Part shown: in pieces, positions 34,972 through 47,243 of the stretch
Numbering within the stretch: the stretch's first letter is position 1
Layout: every line of letters starts with the position of its first letter
From: Cryptomeria japonica
Lineage: Eukaryota > Streptophyta > Pinopsida > Cupressales > Cupressaceae
Reading direction: 5' to 3'
Length of the DNA: 64,000 nucleotides
NCBI RefSeq assembly: GCF_030272615.1
Contig: NC_081406.1
Coordinates: forward strand, 481,647,900-481,711,899
Notes under the pieces: model-generated
What the model was told of the DNA's origin: nothing
Databases searched by the model: none
Seen by the model: only the letters and a program-made list of their open reading frames with translations
Program-made: the position numbers and the translations under genes

Positions 34972-35537
34972 GCTTAGCCCATATGGCAAGTTGAGGTAAT
35001 TAATAATTTACATTTATCCCTTTATTGGAGGATCTCAACATCATCTAATGTTGAGTATTATGTTTCCTCATCTTCACTTATGTCCACCTTTGATCTTTAG
35101 AATGACCATCAACAACCTCAAGATCCTCTTTATTACCAGTCACCACTGAATTTTTCATGAGCAAAAGAGAGCTTAATGGAATGGAATCTTGCAAAATAGG
35201 TGACGATTGTGAATAATGGGAATCTATCGAAGAGCCATCATAGGGAGCATAATACTTAGTCCATATGGATAAGTTGAGGTAATCAAGACTTTACATTTAT
35301 CCCTTTCTTAGAGGATCTCAACATCATCTAATGTTGAGTATTGTGTTTCCTCATCTTCACTTATGTCCACCTCTAACCTTTAGAATGACCATCAACAATA
35401 TCAAGATCCTCTTTATTGCTAGTCACCACTGAATTTTTCATCATCTCAAGAGAGATGAATGGACTGGAATCTTGCAAAATAGGTGACGACTGTGAAGAAT
35501 GGGAGGTTGTCGAGGAGCCATCATAGGGATAGATATC
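34972..35537 (-). repeat. Tandem duplication, period about 282 bp
   Basis: 34972-35253 and 35254-35537 are diverged direct copies. Both contain GAGGATCTCAACATCATC, CTTCACTTATGTCCACCT, GAATGACCATCAACAA and GTCACCACTGAATTTTTCAT. The second copy overlaps the 3' end of a LINE ORF1-like remnant, so an ORF1 end was duplicated. Confidence 0.75.
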
Positions 35538-36490
35538 AAGTGGAGTGGAGAGGCGAGAGATACAAGGAGAAGGGGAGAAAGACTTAGTATCCACAAGAGG
35601 GATAGGGCATTGATATGACTCTTGAGAGTATTTGGGAGGAATGTCATAATATTGAGGCCTAGCCCCCGCCCACCAAGACAATTTACTGGAAGAAATTGGA
35701 TTCCCAACAACATGCAGTTTTTGGCATTGTGGAGTGAATTGATTTTTTGAGAAACATCTCCCACATCTCATAGTCAACAAGTTGCCTTTAGCTTCTATTA
35801 CCCACCTTCAAAAGTATATCTGTCAGGAGGCCATTAGATAAATCCATTTCAATGCATATTCGAGCACAAGTAGAGTTGATAATATATTATTTTCTCGAAA
35901 GCTCAACAAAAATTCCTTAAACCATTCCCAATGGCCCTAAGATTGTCAAGTTCTAAAAATTGTAAATGGAGATGCACTATGCACACCCAAAAAAAAGTTT
36001 TAGTGAAGAATTTTGTTTGTGGATTGAAAGTTGGGAACTAGGGTTTCATACATAGGAAATCACCTTGGAAGATCCAAGGCCCATTCTCCATCACCAAATC
36101 CCTATCTTCTTGAGAATCAAATTATAGATTAAAGAACCCCTTGGCGTAAGGATAAATCCAAAATTTCCCCTTCATATATTCTTTCTTCAGAGACCTATGA
36201 ATGCAAGATACGAAGTTTTGGCCAAATATTTGTAAAGTGACAACTAAGCACATAATCCTAAAAGGTAGCCTCCTTGTTAGTAGCAAAGTCATCCAGGAAA
36301 ACTTCTAGGGTCAATTTTGAAGGGCACATAGGTAGAGATGAACCATATCAAATAGTGTTATTGCCTTGATTAATACTTTCAAAGGAGGAATCTTTGCAAC
36401 ACCTATTAGCAGCTTGAAGACCTAGGCACAACATCTCAATTTTTTTTTTGCTTCCACCATTCAATACAAACTTAGACATACTGAGTCATG
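35373..36490 (-). pseudogene. LINE ORF1 remnant on the minus strand
   Basis: Pieces of a DUF4283-type ORF1 are readable across frames: a stretch with LVMENGPWIFQGDFL near 36060-36110, then KPWFPTFNP, and a Cys-rich MRCGRCFSKNQFTPQC near 35760. The last is in the position of the ORF1 zinc knuckle. The final 135-residue open piece (35373-35780) is Pro/Ser-rich (YSQESYQCPIPLVDTKSFSP), like an ORF1 tail. Stops are frequent. The RNA-binding role comes from the family. Confidence 0.55.
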
Positions 36491-38237
36491 ATTAGGGATT
36501 AGGTAGAGGTGCAATAGACATATGAGGGTGCAAAATTTGACCATAATTAGAAGCTATAGGTTGTATACCCTTGTCCAAGTGAGCTAGGGCATCAAGGGAG
36601 GCCCTCTTCGTTGCACCAAATGAACTAATGCCTCCATTATGAGGCTGCACAGGAGAAGGGAGATGAGAATTTGCATGCGAAGCTGAGTGCACAAATCTGT
36701 GAGCCATATGAAGCAAGTTTTATTATTTTCCACATTATTTATTAAAAAAATATTTAATTTTTCAATAAAAAGATAAATAAATATAAAAAATATTGCATAA
36801 AAAATAAAATTTATTTTCATTTTTACTTTATCAATTATTTTTTCTCCCATGTGAATACCATTGTTAATATTTATTTAAATATCTTTATTATATTATATTT
36901 TTGTTAGCACATTCATATCTCACCTCGTGCTACCACTCTATTTATGCCCCTTGGTGTAATTAGATATTAAAGATAGTTGTATTTAGTTTTTAGAATATTG
37001 TTAATGTAGTGTTGAATTAATTTGTAAGTGTCTAAAAAACAATGCTTTGATGTATTTTTTCTCTTAGAATTGTAGAAAACTCAAAATATTTTATGAGTTG
37101 GTCATAAATAATTTGAGGTTAATTTCCTACAATGTGGAATTGACCTCTAAGGCATGAATTCAATGTAGTTGTATACATACTTTTGCAACCTATTTCATTG
37201 TAATTTTCAATATTTGGTGGTGTGTAAAAACTGTTGATATTTAAAAGTATTTTAGGGAAGATAGTGGATTGCATACAAAGTGTGCAAGGATTTGGAGAAG
37301 AGGAAATTGTTGGATGCTACATGTGAAAGCATAACAAAAAGAGTTGATCATTAATGTATAAAGGGTTGCCCCAATAAGAAAATAATAAAGTGAAATGACC
37401 CTAGAGGTGCAATGTAGGTACATATGGTATAGGGAAGGAATGGTGTTTATCTCTTACGAATGTGATAAGGCATGTGAGAACACAATCTAAGATGGAGAAG
37501 GCATGATGTCCCTAGTATGAAAGTATAAGTCCACGAACATGATAAGGCATGTGAGATCAAAATGGTTTGGGAGCATGATACCCATAGTGTAAAAATAGCT
37601 CTCAAAGCATAATGAAATAAAATAAAAACATAACATAGGAAATTTATGGTGCACCCAATAGGATGAGGTAGCTCTAGAAGCATGATAAGGAGGTATAGTC
37701 ATAATTTAGAAAGGTGGTGACATGATGCACCTAATGTAATATTAAATGTATTATAAAGAAATTAAGAAATAATATAACATGGGGAAAGGTATTAACATTC
37801 CTCAATGTAATGATGTAGCTTTAGGAGCATGTTGGGATAACAAAGATACGTACAATTTTAATATGGGATGTAAGGTATAGTGGGAATTGGCTAGTATGAT
37901 ATGTCATGTTAACCATCGTGGGGGTATTCTCAAACCTGTGGAGTTAGGTGAAATCGATATCCTATACCTATATATATAATATCCAAAGTGTATACAATTT
38001 CCCCAAGTGGGTCAACATCATCAATATAAAATAGTCAGAAGATCATACATGTGCATGATCCTTGAAATATTGATAGCATAATGAATATAATATAATAATA
38101 CTATAAATCTCTTATAAAGTGCACCATATAGATACCAACATAAAATAATGGTTTGACAACCATTCTAGAATAATCATATACAATATCTCTATAAGAATTA
38201 GATCTCAAAATAATAATGTAAGAATGCAACTGTGAGA
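36491..38237. other. Probable old Gypsy LTR and AT-rich debris
   Basis: No coding sequence is supported. The part adjoining 38238 should be the LTR of the chromovirus remnant, since it follows a PPT and starts TGTAATGCC on the minus strand. I cannot find its far end. Diffuse repeats such as GATAAGGCATGTGAGA occur at 37450-37560. Confidence 0.4.
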
Positions 38238-38450
38238 GGCATTACATCCCCCCTCACTAGAAATAGGATTACTCCTAGAATCATACAAAAACATGGGGAT
38301 AAAGATCTCTTAGTTTTATCACATCCTCCCAAGTTGTTGAAGACTCATTAATTGAGTACCATTGGACTCATACATGCTCTAGATCTTGACCCATGAGGGT
38401 TAGCCTTCGATGTTGTAGGATATGTATGGGATCTGTAAGGTGCAAAAATG
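38238..38450 (-). pseudogene. Ty3/Gypsy chromovirus 3' end: chromodomain remnant, PPT and LTR start
   Basis: The minus strand reads RRLTLMGQDLEHV, a stop, then VQWYSINESSTTWEDVIKL and RDLYPHVFV. This matches the C-terminal chromodomain pattern of plant chromoviral integrases, where an ILVQW-type strand is followed by TWE. A purine tract GTGAGGGGGGATG and an LTR-like start TGTAATGCC follow at about 38238-38260. Only the last part of the element is recognisable. Confidence 0.65.
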
Positions 38451-39165
38451 AGGGTTTCACAAATTAGGATAGTAATACCACCAATTTCACAAGATTAACC
38501 TTAAATTTAAAAGGGGAGGAAAACCCAATAGATCTAGCCTCAGTTCAGTTAGAGAAGAGGGTTGAGATGCTGATTGGATTTGGCTATTTGTTATTTCCCC
38601 TTTTAGAGAGTTGATATTGGATTTGAATTGCAAAGTGGGATCTAGGAAAAAACAATGGAGAACTAAACCAAAATAGTGGTAACATAATGTTTCAGACTTC
38701 ACATAGAGCCACAAACAAAGATCTAAGAAGAGAGAGTGAATCAAAACCTATAGTTGAAAATTTGAGCTGAATTGTCAAGACTAGGAGGGTAGGGCAATCT
38801 AGTCCCGCAACTTCTGAGTAGACAAACACGATGTTTTCTGGATATAGAAGATGCATGGGATCCATTGTTGGAAGATGGGGAAAAATTCTCAGGACTAGGG
38901 TGGTGGGGTTACTTGGTCCTTTGCTTTTCGTACTCATAAAAGTTGAACCTATTTATCATTGTATATTCTATCAGAATCTTCGATTGCAACACCTAAATAA
39001 ATTTCCTACACACAAAAAGATAGAAAAGGGTTGTGGATAGGGGTTTTCCTTGGGTGACACCCCAGTTTATGAATCAACCTTGAATTTATTTGAAGTAGGA
39101 AATGTAAATACTAAAGTAAATACTAGAAGATATACCTCAAATCTGCAATGGTTGGTAGAAGATCA
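38451..39165. other. No gene seen
   Basis: Short ORFs on both strands lack motifs. This may be further decayed Gypsy internal sequence, but nothing supports that directly. The last five bases, GATCA, are the left TSD of the next element. Confidence 0.4.
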
Positions 39166-39787
39166 TGTTGGCATTATGGATGAATTGATTATGTGTTGCA
39201 TTGATTTCAACACTAGTTGATATGGTTGGTTATCGACAGACATGTTTTTGTTACCGGTAGAAGATCTAGTGTTACCGGCAGAAGAGACTATCAGTTGGAC
39301 ACTTCTGGCATGTTTGGATCAGTGAAGTATGTTTGATTACATGTGATACATGCTTCATGAGAATGTTTTGGTCAGTTGGTATTGGCTTGGTATTGGATAC
39401 TATCATACATTCTCATAAACCATTACCGACATTGGTTTAAGGCTCTACCGACAGAGCTTTCACTAAGGAATCTTGACAGGATGCATAATTGGTGTTGGTG
39501 TAGCTTCTACATGGATTTCAAGATGCTGAAGATGTTCTTTGATCATACTTCAACTACTTGAAGACATTGCTTTGGCATAGTAGACCTAGAATAGGTCCAA
39601 TACCTATCTAGGTTATGGACTGGTATCATGCTAATGTGTACTCTACACGTTACCGGGATGTTTCGAGATGATTTATGGATTTGTTATTGTTGTTTTGATC
39701 TTAAGATGACATGACATATCAATTTAATATGGGTGTATGCAATATCTTTTAGGTGGCTGACCTAATTGGTTTAAGCCTTAGGGTTTG

Positions 39788-39794
39788 TATAAAT
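39788..39794 (+). promoter_or_regulatory. Putative TATA box in Copia B LTR
   Basis: TATAAAT lies after GGGTTTG. The equivalent site in the 3' LTR is TATAAAA (45653-45659), and the nested Copia has ATTTATA on the plus strand at the same relative place. Transcription from here would put both conserved hairpins inside the RNA. Confidence 0.55.
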
Positions 39795-40355
39795 GATGTA
39801 AGATCTCATTTGTAGATTGTGGGATAGGGATTATGTGTCATGGTCTTGGAATGCAATATCATATGCGAAGGAAATTTGGTTGATCATAGGTGATCGAATT
39901 GGATTAAGGAAGAGGTCAAAGGCCTCTGGTATTGAGCTTAACCGGGACTATAATCAGGCATGGTAGATGCTATTTCCGATAGTTCACTCTATTGGATTGT
40001 TGTCCATTTATCTTGAGATGATTGTAGCCTCTCTGTAGTCAGTGAGACTCTTTTGTAATGAGAAATACGCTCTAGGCAGTGTGCCTTCCTGCAAGTGTAG
40101 GCCCCTCATTGTAACACATACTTTCTATAGAAGTATCATTTGACTATGGGTAGGCTTCCCACCATGGTTTTTCCCTTTTTGGGTTTCCACGTGCAAATCA
40201 TGGTGCTATGTGGTATGGTTGCTTTGCATTGATTATCTGTTTAATTGTTAAGTTGTATTGTTTACCGGTATCTGTTCCTACTGACATCTGTATGTGCTTT
40301 ACCGGTACTTGATCTATTTAAAGGTTATTAAGTGGATTAAAAGTTATAATCTATT

Positions 40356-40386
40356 AACAACTGATTCACCCTCCCTCTCAGTTATT
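40356..40386 (+). promoter_or_regulatory. Conserved LTR hairpin (family B, 5' LTR)
   Basis: The core arms AACTGA and TCAGTT are followed outward by one mismatch and two more pairs. The 3' LTR copy (46223-46253) has AACAACTGA and TTAGTTGTT, nine pairs with one G-T. The loop is C-rich (CACCCTCCCTC). It ends 17 bp before the LTR end. Confidence 0.65.
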
Positions 40387-40405
40387 CACCGGTTATCCTA
40401 ACAAT

Positions 40406-40417
40406 TGGTATTAGAGC
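40406..40417 (+). other. Primer binding site, Copia B
   Basis: TGGTATTAGAGC is one transition from the iMet site TGGTATCAGAGC, two bases after the LTR. Confidence 0.9.
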
Positions 40418-40461
40418 TTTGGTCCTTTTTGGCAGAAGCTTAACCGCTTGAGGTAGATCCT

Positions 40462-41691
40462 ATGGCAGCTAACACTTCTAATCCACCGACAACTAATTTC
40501 AGAAGATAAATTCCTAAGCTTGATGGAACAAATTATTGGATATGAAAAAGTCAAATGGAGACTCATCTTAGATGTCTTGGCAAGGATATTTGGGAGATCA
40601 TTGAGAAAGGATACACACCTTATGATCCGATATCTGGCAATCCTACTCCTGTAGACTTGGATAAGAATATTGAAAATGATTGCAGAGCTAGAGAAGCCCT
40701 CTTGTGTGCACTTACTGATAAACAGATCATGGGATTGACTGATAAATCATCGGCTAAGGTTATGTGTGACAAATCACAAACTCTGAATGAAGGTAATCCT
40801 ACTGTCAAAATTGCTAAGCTTGATGGTTATCGGGTAAGATATGAAAACTTGAAAATGGAAGATAATGAGAGAATTGTTGTGTTTATGGAAAGAGTAAATG
40901 AGATTGTTATGGGAATTCAATGCTGTGGAGGATTTCTAAAAGAAGATGAAATAGTTTCCAAAGTCTTGAGACCCCTTCCACCAGCTTACAAGATGAAGAC
41001 AACTACAATTAATGAGTTAAGAACAATGGCAAACTCTTTAGTTAACAGAGACATTCTGATTGGGAAATTATCTACTTTTGAGCTTGAAGAATTTGGATCT
41101 TCTGGAGCTGTAAAGTCTGAATCTACTTTTCATGCATCATCATCATCATCTACTGACAAAAGTGATTAGAAAGACCTATATGCAAAATAATTGGAAGACA
41201 TGAGAAAAGAAGATGAAGAACTTGAGCAACTTGAAGCCTTATTTGCTAGAAGAGTACCTAAAGGACCAACTAGAAGTAAGTATGAAGGAAAAACACCTTT
41301 TAAATGTTTTGCATGTAAAAGGATCGGTCATTTTGCATCTAGATGTCCTGAAAGGAATGCAAGGTTTGAGGAAAGAGTTAATAAATCTATTAAGCCTAAC
41401 CAGGACAGATATAGATTCAAGAAAAGTAAACAATGCTACATAGAAAATGAGGAAGGAGTAACTGATGACTCTGGAGATGAACTGATAGAAGACTCTGCTA
41501 GTGGATCTGACAATGGAAAGGAATGGGTGTTCTATACTTTGAAGGAAGATGAACAAGAACTGGCTATCAAGAATGAAGAAAAGGCCCTGGCAGAAAAAGT
41601 TGAAGATAAGGATGAATGGGTAATTGATAGTGGATGCTCACATCATATGACTGGAGATAAAAGAATTTCTATCCCTACAAGAATACAATGA
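40462..41691 (+). pseudogene. Copia B: gag-protease (broken)
   Basis: The ATG at 40462 (MAANTSNPPTTNFRR) lies 45 bp after the PBS and is the likely gag start. Stops occur at once near 40507 and 40540. The capsid region includes METHLRCLGKDIWEIIEKGY and MGLTDKSSAKVM. After stops at 41167 and 41188 the frame resumes with a CCHC knuckle (CFACKRIGHFASRC) and an intact protease site WVIDSGCSHHMTGD. A frameshift follows near 41665. Function would be capsid formation and polyprotein cleavage. Confidence 0.88.
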
Positions 41692-41694
41692 CAA

Positions 41695-42963
41695 TCAAGT
41701 CAGATTTGGAGATGACAAAGCATGTATGTTCAGAGGTAGAGGTATTATTTCTCTGGATGGTAAGCATAATACTCATAATGTCTATTATATAGAAGGTTTA
41801 AAGCATAATCTTTTGAGTGTTGGTCAATTGGTTGATAAGGGTTTCCAACTTCAATTTAAAGATAGAAAATGCAAAATCATTAATAAGATTGGTTTGGAGA
41901 TTGCAACCAGTATTCAGATAGGAAGTAATATCTTTCACTTGAACATTGGTAATAAGACATGTTTGATTGTTCATATTGATGAGAGTTGGCTATGGCATAA
42001 GAGGTTGTGTCATGTTAATTTTGATTTTATTTTTAAGATCAGTTCAACTAAGGCAGTTAGAGTTATACCTAAGATTATGAAGCCTCATAATCCAATATGT
42101 AAGGAATGTCAATTGTAAAAGCAAGTTAGAAGTTATTTTAAGAGCATACATGATAAATCTAATGATGTATTTGATTTGATTCACACTGATTTATGTGGTC
42201 TAGCAAGGACTAAAATATTTCAAGGTGATAGGTATTTCTTGTTGATTATTGATGACTATTCTAGAATGATGTGGGTGAATTTTCTAAGGGAGAAGTCTGA
42301 AGCTTTTGAGAAATTCAAGATCTTTAAAGCAAAGGTTGAAATAGAAACTGGATTGAAAATCAAATGTCTAAGATCAGATCATGGCGGTGAGTTCACTTCT
42401 CATGAATTTAATTTAGTTATTGTGAGACAAATGGAATCAGGAGACAACTATCTGCACTTAGGACTCCTCAGCAAAATGGAGTAGTGGAAAGAAAGAACAT
42501 AACCATTTTGGATGCAACAAGATCTATGATGATGGAAGCCAAATTGCCTCATATCTATTGGAGAGAAGCGGTGAGTAAAACAATCTACACATTCAATAGA
42601 GTTTACATCAAAGGTGAAATTGGTAAGACCCCTTATGAACTATGGTTTGGACATACACCTACTGTTAAATATTTTAGAATGTTTGGAAGTAAATACTATA
42701 TAAAAAGAGATGATTCAATTGGAAAGTTTGATCCTAGATGTGATAAAGGGATATTTCTTGGGTATTCAATTCAAAGCAAAACATATAGATGTTATAACAA
42801 AAGATTGCAGAAAATTGTGGAAAGTGCTAATGTGAAAGTGGATGAACAGTACAAAAATCACTCCATATCATATGATAGGGAACCAACAGTGGAAATGATT
42901 ATAACTGAATCGACAATGCCTCAACCGATACAAGAAACTGAAATAGTTACAATGTCACAATAA
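41695..42963 (+). pseudogene. Copia B: integrase (broken)
   Basis: The reading frame continues from the end of protease (YYIEGLKHNLLSVGQLV). The zinc region reads WHKRLCHVNF then CKECQL and a stop. Core motifs are LIHTDLCG, CLRSDHGGEF and, after a frameshift near 42410-42480, QQNGVVERKN, so the D, D and E positions are all visible. The C-terminal part has WREAVSKTIYTFNRVYIKG and FRMFGSKYYIKR. Open pieces run 41726-42118, 42176-42484 and 42484-42963. Confidence 0.85.
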
Positions 42964-44661
42964 AAAAATTCAACAATGACTGATGATTAGAGCAGTGAAC
43001 CTGAAGTTTAGAAGACACCAAGATATGTAAGATTAAATCATTCCGAAGATCAAATTATTGGAGATAGGAACAAGGGAGTTATGACAAGAAGAAAACTGAC
43101 AAATGATGAGGTATGTATTATTTATCAAGTTGAACCGACAACTGTTATTGAAGCTTGTAAGGATAAACATTGGTTAAAAGCTATAGAAGATGAATTAGAT
43201 CAGATAGAGAAAAAAGAGACTTGGTCTTTAGTTCCTTGGCCTAAAATAAGAATGTTATTGGAACTAAATGGGTTTTTAGGAATAAACTGAATGAGGATGG
43301 TCAAGTTGTAAGAAACAAGGCTATATTGGTTTGTAAAAGATATTCTCGAATAGAAGGAATTGATTATGGTGAGACATTTGCACCTATAGCTAGAATTGAA
43401 GCTGTTAGACTATTTCTTGCCTATTAAGCTTTTAAGAACTATAAGGTTTATCAAATGGATGTTAAATGTGCATTTTTGAATGATGAGATTGAGGAAGAAG
43501 TTTACATTGAGAAACTTGATGGATTTTCATTGACAGATGATAAAGATATGGTTTGTAGATTGAAGAAAGATTTATATGGATTGAAATAGGCTCCTAGAGC
43601 TTGGTATGCAAGGTTGGATAAATATCTTTTGAAGCTTGGTTTTACTAAGGGAAATGCTGATAGTAATTTATATTATAAGATCATTGATAATGATATTCTG
43701 ATTATTGAAGTATTTTTTGATGATATCATTTTTGGAGGAGAAGATAAATTGTGCATGGAATTTGCTAACAACATGAAGAATGAATTTGAAATGTCCATGA
43801 TTCGTGAGATGCGATTTTTCTTAGGTTTGCAGATTACTCAAACTAACAAAGGCATTTTTATCTATCAAACCAAGTATCTGAGAGAGTTGTTGAAGAAGTT
43901 TGGTATGGATAATTCCAAACCAGTAAGTACCCTTATGGTGACAAGAGAGAAATTATCTATCAAGGATACTTCTACACCGGTAAATCCGACAAGGTATAAG
44001 TCTATGATTGGTGGTCTATTATATCTCACTCAGACTAGACCCGATATTATGAGTGCAGTAAGTATTGTTTCAAGATATCAAAGTAATCCTAAAGAAAGTC
44101 ATGAATGTGCAGTAAAGAGGATATTCCGGTATTTGCAAGGAACAACAGAATATGGTTTATGGTATTCTAAAAATGATGATTTCACTTTATGTGCATATAT
44201 TGACTCAGATTGGGCAGGAGATACTGATGACAAGAAGAGCACTTCTGGTGGAGCTTTCTTTCTTGGAAAGAAACTGGTTTCATGGATCAACAAAAAATAG
44301 TCATGCATTTCTTTATCTACTGTAGAAGCTGAGTATGTTGCAGCAACAACTAATTGCACTCAAGTCTTGTGGATGAAGCAAATATTGAAGGATATCATGA
44401 TAAATTGTAGTGAATCGGTAGTTATCTACTGTGATAACTCTATAACTATTGACATGTCTAAGAATATGGTATTTCACTCTAAGACTAAGCATATTTAAAT
44501 AAAGTATAAATTTCTAAAGGACAAGGTAGAAGAAAAGTCAAATTGGTTTATGTGAACACTAAAGAACATATTGCAGATATATTCACTAAACCATTGTCTA
44601 AGGAATCATTTGAGTATTTGAGAGACAGGTTAGGGGTTTCTTCCCCTCCAGCAAAGACTTG
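42964..44661 (+). pseudogene. Copia B: reverse transcriptase-RNase H (broken)
   Basis: The linker (PRYVRLNHSEDQIIGD) and RT are interrupted by stops and a frameshift near 43255. RT motifs include MDVKCAFLND, YGLKXAPRAWYARLDKYL (X is a stop) and FFDDIIFGG, where the Val before the Asp pair is Phe. RNase H shows AYIDSDWAGDTDDKKST, a stop after KK, VEAEYVAATTN and YCDNSITI. The C-terminus reads [17 protein letters not shown], but a one-base shift near 44536 separates it. The longest open piece is 43614-44300. Confidence 0.88.
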
Positions 44662-44737
44662 ATTGATGCAGTTTGTCATCAATCCAACATGCAATACCGA
44701 AGACATTATTCATTCTGACACTGATGAGTGGTGCTAC

Positions 44738-45016
44738 TACTTAGGGGGAGTAGTCATCTCAGAGTTTCAGAGGTTTACAATATTGCTTTGATATTTTTGT
44801 CAGATTTCTGGCATTGATGTTAAAGGGGGAGAGATATTGATGTGAAAATAAAAATAAAGGAGTTGTATACATTAGGGGGAGATATTTATTCATAACTCTA
44901 TAAAGATATCATTCACACAGATTTTTGGTTGTCACAGGGGGAGACTTGTTTGGCATTTTTTTGGTAGTTATATGTTTTTCACCTCAAGTGTTGCCATCAA
45001 TGCCAAAGGGGGTGAT
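44738..45016 (+). repeat. Five spaced purine tracts, the last being the PPT of Copia B
   Basis: Runs of the form AGGGGGAG or AAAGGGGG occur near 44743, 44823, 44873, 44936 and 45005. The last (AAAGGGGGTGAT) abuts the 3' LTR and is the functional PPT by position. The earlier tracts resemble it closely and may be alternative priming sites. Confidence 0.7.
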
Positions 45017-46270
45017 TGTTGGCATTATGGATGAATTTATTATGTGTTGCATTGATGTTTTGTCATTGATGTCAACACTAGTTGATATGGTTGGTTACTA
45101 ACAGACATGTTTTTGTTACCGATAGAAGATCTAGTGTTACCGATAGAAGAGACTATCTGTTGGACACTTCTGGTATGTTTGGACCGGTGAAGTATGTTTG
45201 ATTACATGTGATACATGCTTAATGAGCATTTTTTGGTTAGTTGGTATTGGCTTGGTATTGGATACTATCATACATTATGGTAAACCCTTACCGACATTGG
45301 TTTAAGGCTCTACCGGCAGAGCTTTCACTAAGGAATCATGTCAAGATGCATAATTGGTGTTGGTGCAGCTTCTACATGGATTTGAAGATGCTGAAGATGT
45401 TCTTTGATCATACTTCAACTGCTTGAAGACATTTATTTGGCATAGTGGACCCAGAATAGGTCTGGTACCTATCTAGGTTATGGACTGGTATCATGCTAAC
45501 GTGTAATCTACATGTTACCGGGATGTTTCAAGATGATTTATGGATTTGTTATTGTTGTTTTGATCTTAAGATGACATGGCATATCAATGTAATATGGATT
45601 TATGTAATATATTTTAGGTGGCTGACCTAATTGGTTTAATCCTTAGGGTTTGTATAAAATGATGTAAGATCTCATTTGTAGATTATGGGATAGGGATTAT
45701 GTGTCGTGGTCTTAGAATGCAATATCATATGAGAAGGAGATTTGGTCAATCATAGGTGATCGAATTGGATTAAGGAAGAGGTCAAAGACCTCCGGTATTG
45801 AGCTTAACCGAGACTACAATCAGGCATGGTAGATGTTATTTTTGATAGTTCACTCTATTAGATTGTCATCCATTTATCTTGAGATGGTTGTAGCCTCTCT
45901 GTAGTCAGTGAGACTCTTTTGTAATGAGCAGTACGCTCTAGGCAGTGTGCCTTCCTGCAAGTGCAGACCCCTCATTGTGACACATACTTTCTGCATAAGT
46001 ATCATCTGACTGTGGGTAGGCTTCCCACCGTGGTTTTTCCCTTTCCGTGTTTTCCACGTACAAATCATGGTGCTATGTGGTATGGTTGCTTTGCATTGAT
46101 TATCTATTTAATTGTTAAGTTGTATTGTTTACCGATATTTATTCCTACCGACATCTGTATGTGCTTTATCAATACTTGATCTGTTTAAAGGTTATTAAGT
46201 GGATTAAAAGTTATAATTTGTTAACAACTGATTCAACCCCCCTCTTAGTTGTTCACTGGTTATCCTAATA
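45017..46270 (+). repeat. Copia B 3' LTR (1254 bp)
   Basis: It matches the 5' LTR throughout, begins TGTTGGCATT after the PPT and ends CCTAATA with one change from TAACA. It is followed by the TSD GATCG. Confidence 0.93.
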
Positions 46271-47243
46271 GATCGATGATGCAATACTCTTTAGATACAA
46301 TCACAAATATTGAATGCAATGACATGAACATGAATGACCTAATAGAACACACATGCTTACATGAAGATTGATGTGAATTTTCTCCATGATGCTTGAAGGA
46401 TATGGTGGGATGAAATGTTTCCTTGAATTATTGAGAATGCTTGATCTCAAATGTGCAAATTCTATGGTATATTGTCGATGTCAAAAAGAATTGATAGGAT
46501 GTCCTTATATAGGGTTCCCTAGGTAAATTACCAATTAGGCCAACCTCCAAAGGTCAAGCAGAGCCACGAGGACCAAAATCCATTGGGGAGGGGAAATATC
46601 TGCCCATATTTGAAATGGTTCCTGTTTAAGGAAGACCATGGCAATGGGTGATATTTCCTGGTCCAGACAAGGCTGCCACACAACTTTTGTCCTAAAAACA
46701 TAGGACAAACAGACCAAGAAATAAGGAGGCATAGCCTTGGGATAGGGTCTACACAATTGTGCAATTAGGTGACATAAGATTTGGAGTAAAAAGGGGCCAA
46801 AATAGGACTGAGGGGAAATGAAGATAGGACACACTAAAGTAGGAGCACAAATATGAGGTGTGTATTGTACAAGGTTACAATTTATGACACTATATTTAGC
46901 CCTCACTTTAACATGAGTATGAGCCTATGAAAATACTTATGGTAAAGGATAAAGATGAGGAAGATAGAGAGGAGCAAATATGAATGAGATTACAAAGAGA
47001 TAAGAAATCCCTAATTTTGAGGAACCAAGCCACCAATTTTAGGATTATTACCAAATTTGGCTGCAACTAAATTTGGTGGCCTAATGTGGCCTTATGCATT
47101 CACAAATTCTTTTTTTAAAAAATCTTCATTTTAGCACATTTTTATATCAAGATTGAAGTCTATTTCATTTATGCAAATAATTTCCAAGAAAGAACAATTG
47201 AAGATTGCATATAAATAGTTTTTTATTTACAAGAAATGTAAGG
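46271..47243. other. Intervening sequence, no gene seen
   Basis: I recognise no coding or structural feature. With 61671-62383 it forms the pre-insertion locus of the 47-61 kb element. Its last five bases TAAGG are the left TSD. Confidence 0.5.

Larger units (their letters stand above)
39166..40403 (+). repeat. Copia B 5' LTR (1238 bp)
   Basis: It starts TGTTGGCATT and ends CCTAACA before the PBS. It carries a TATA-like box at 39788, the block TGGGTAGGCTTCCCACCATGG with CCC...GGG (40173-40183), and the PBS-proximal hairpin. Confidence 0.93.
39166..46270 (+). mobile_element. Ty1/Copia element, family B, decayed
   Basis: A 7.1-kb element with two LTRs (39166-40403 and 45017-46270), a PBS, gag, protease, integrase, RT, RNase H and a PPT on the plus strand. 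The flanks GATCA and GATCG form a 5-bp TSD with one mismatch. The internal ORF is broken by many stops and a few frameshifts. It is closely related to the nested Copia at 49.5-56.2 kb: gag starts, integrase and RT segments read alike, and the LTR modules correspond. Confidence 0.93.

Noticed and set aside
39376-39561. Short ORF repeated at 45241-45426
   Set aside because: It is a chance ORF in the family B LTR, present twice because the LTR is.
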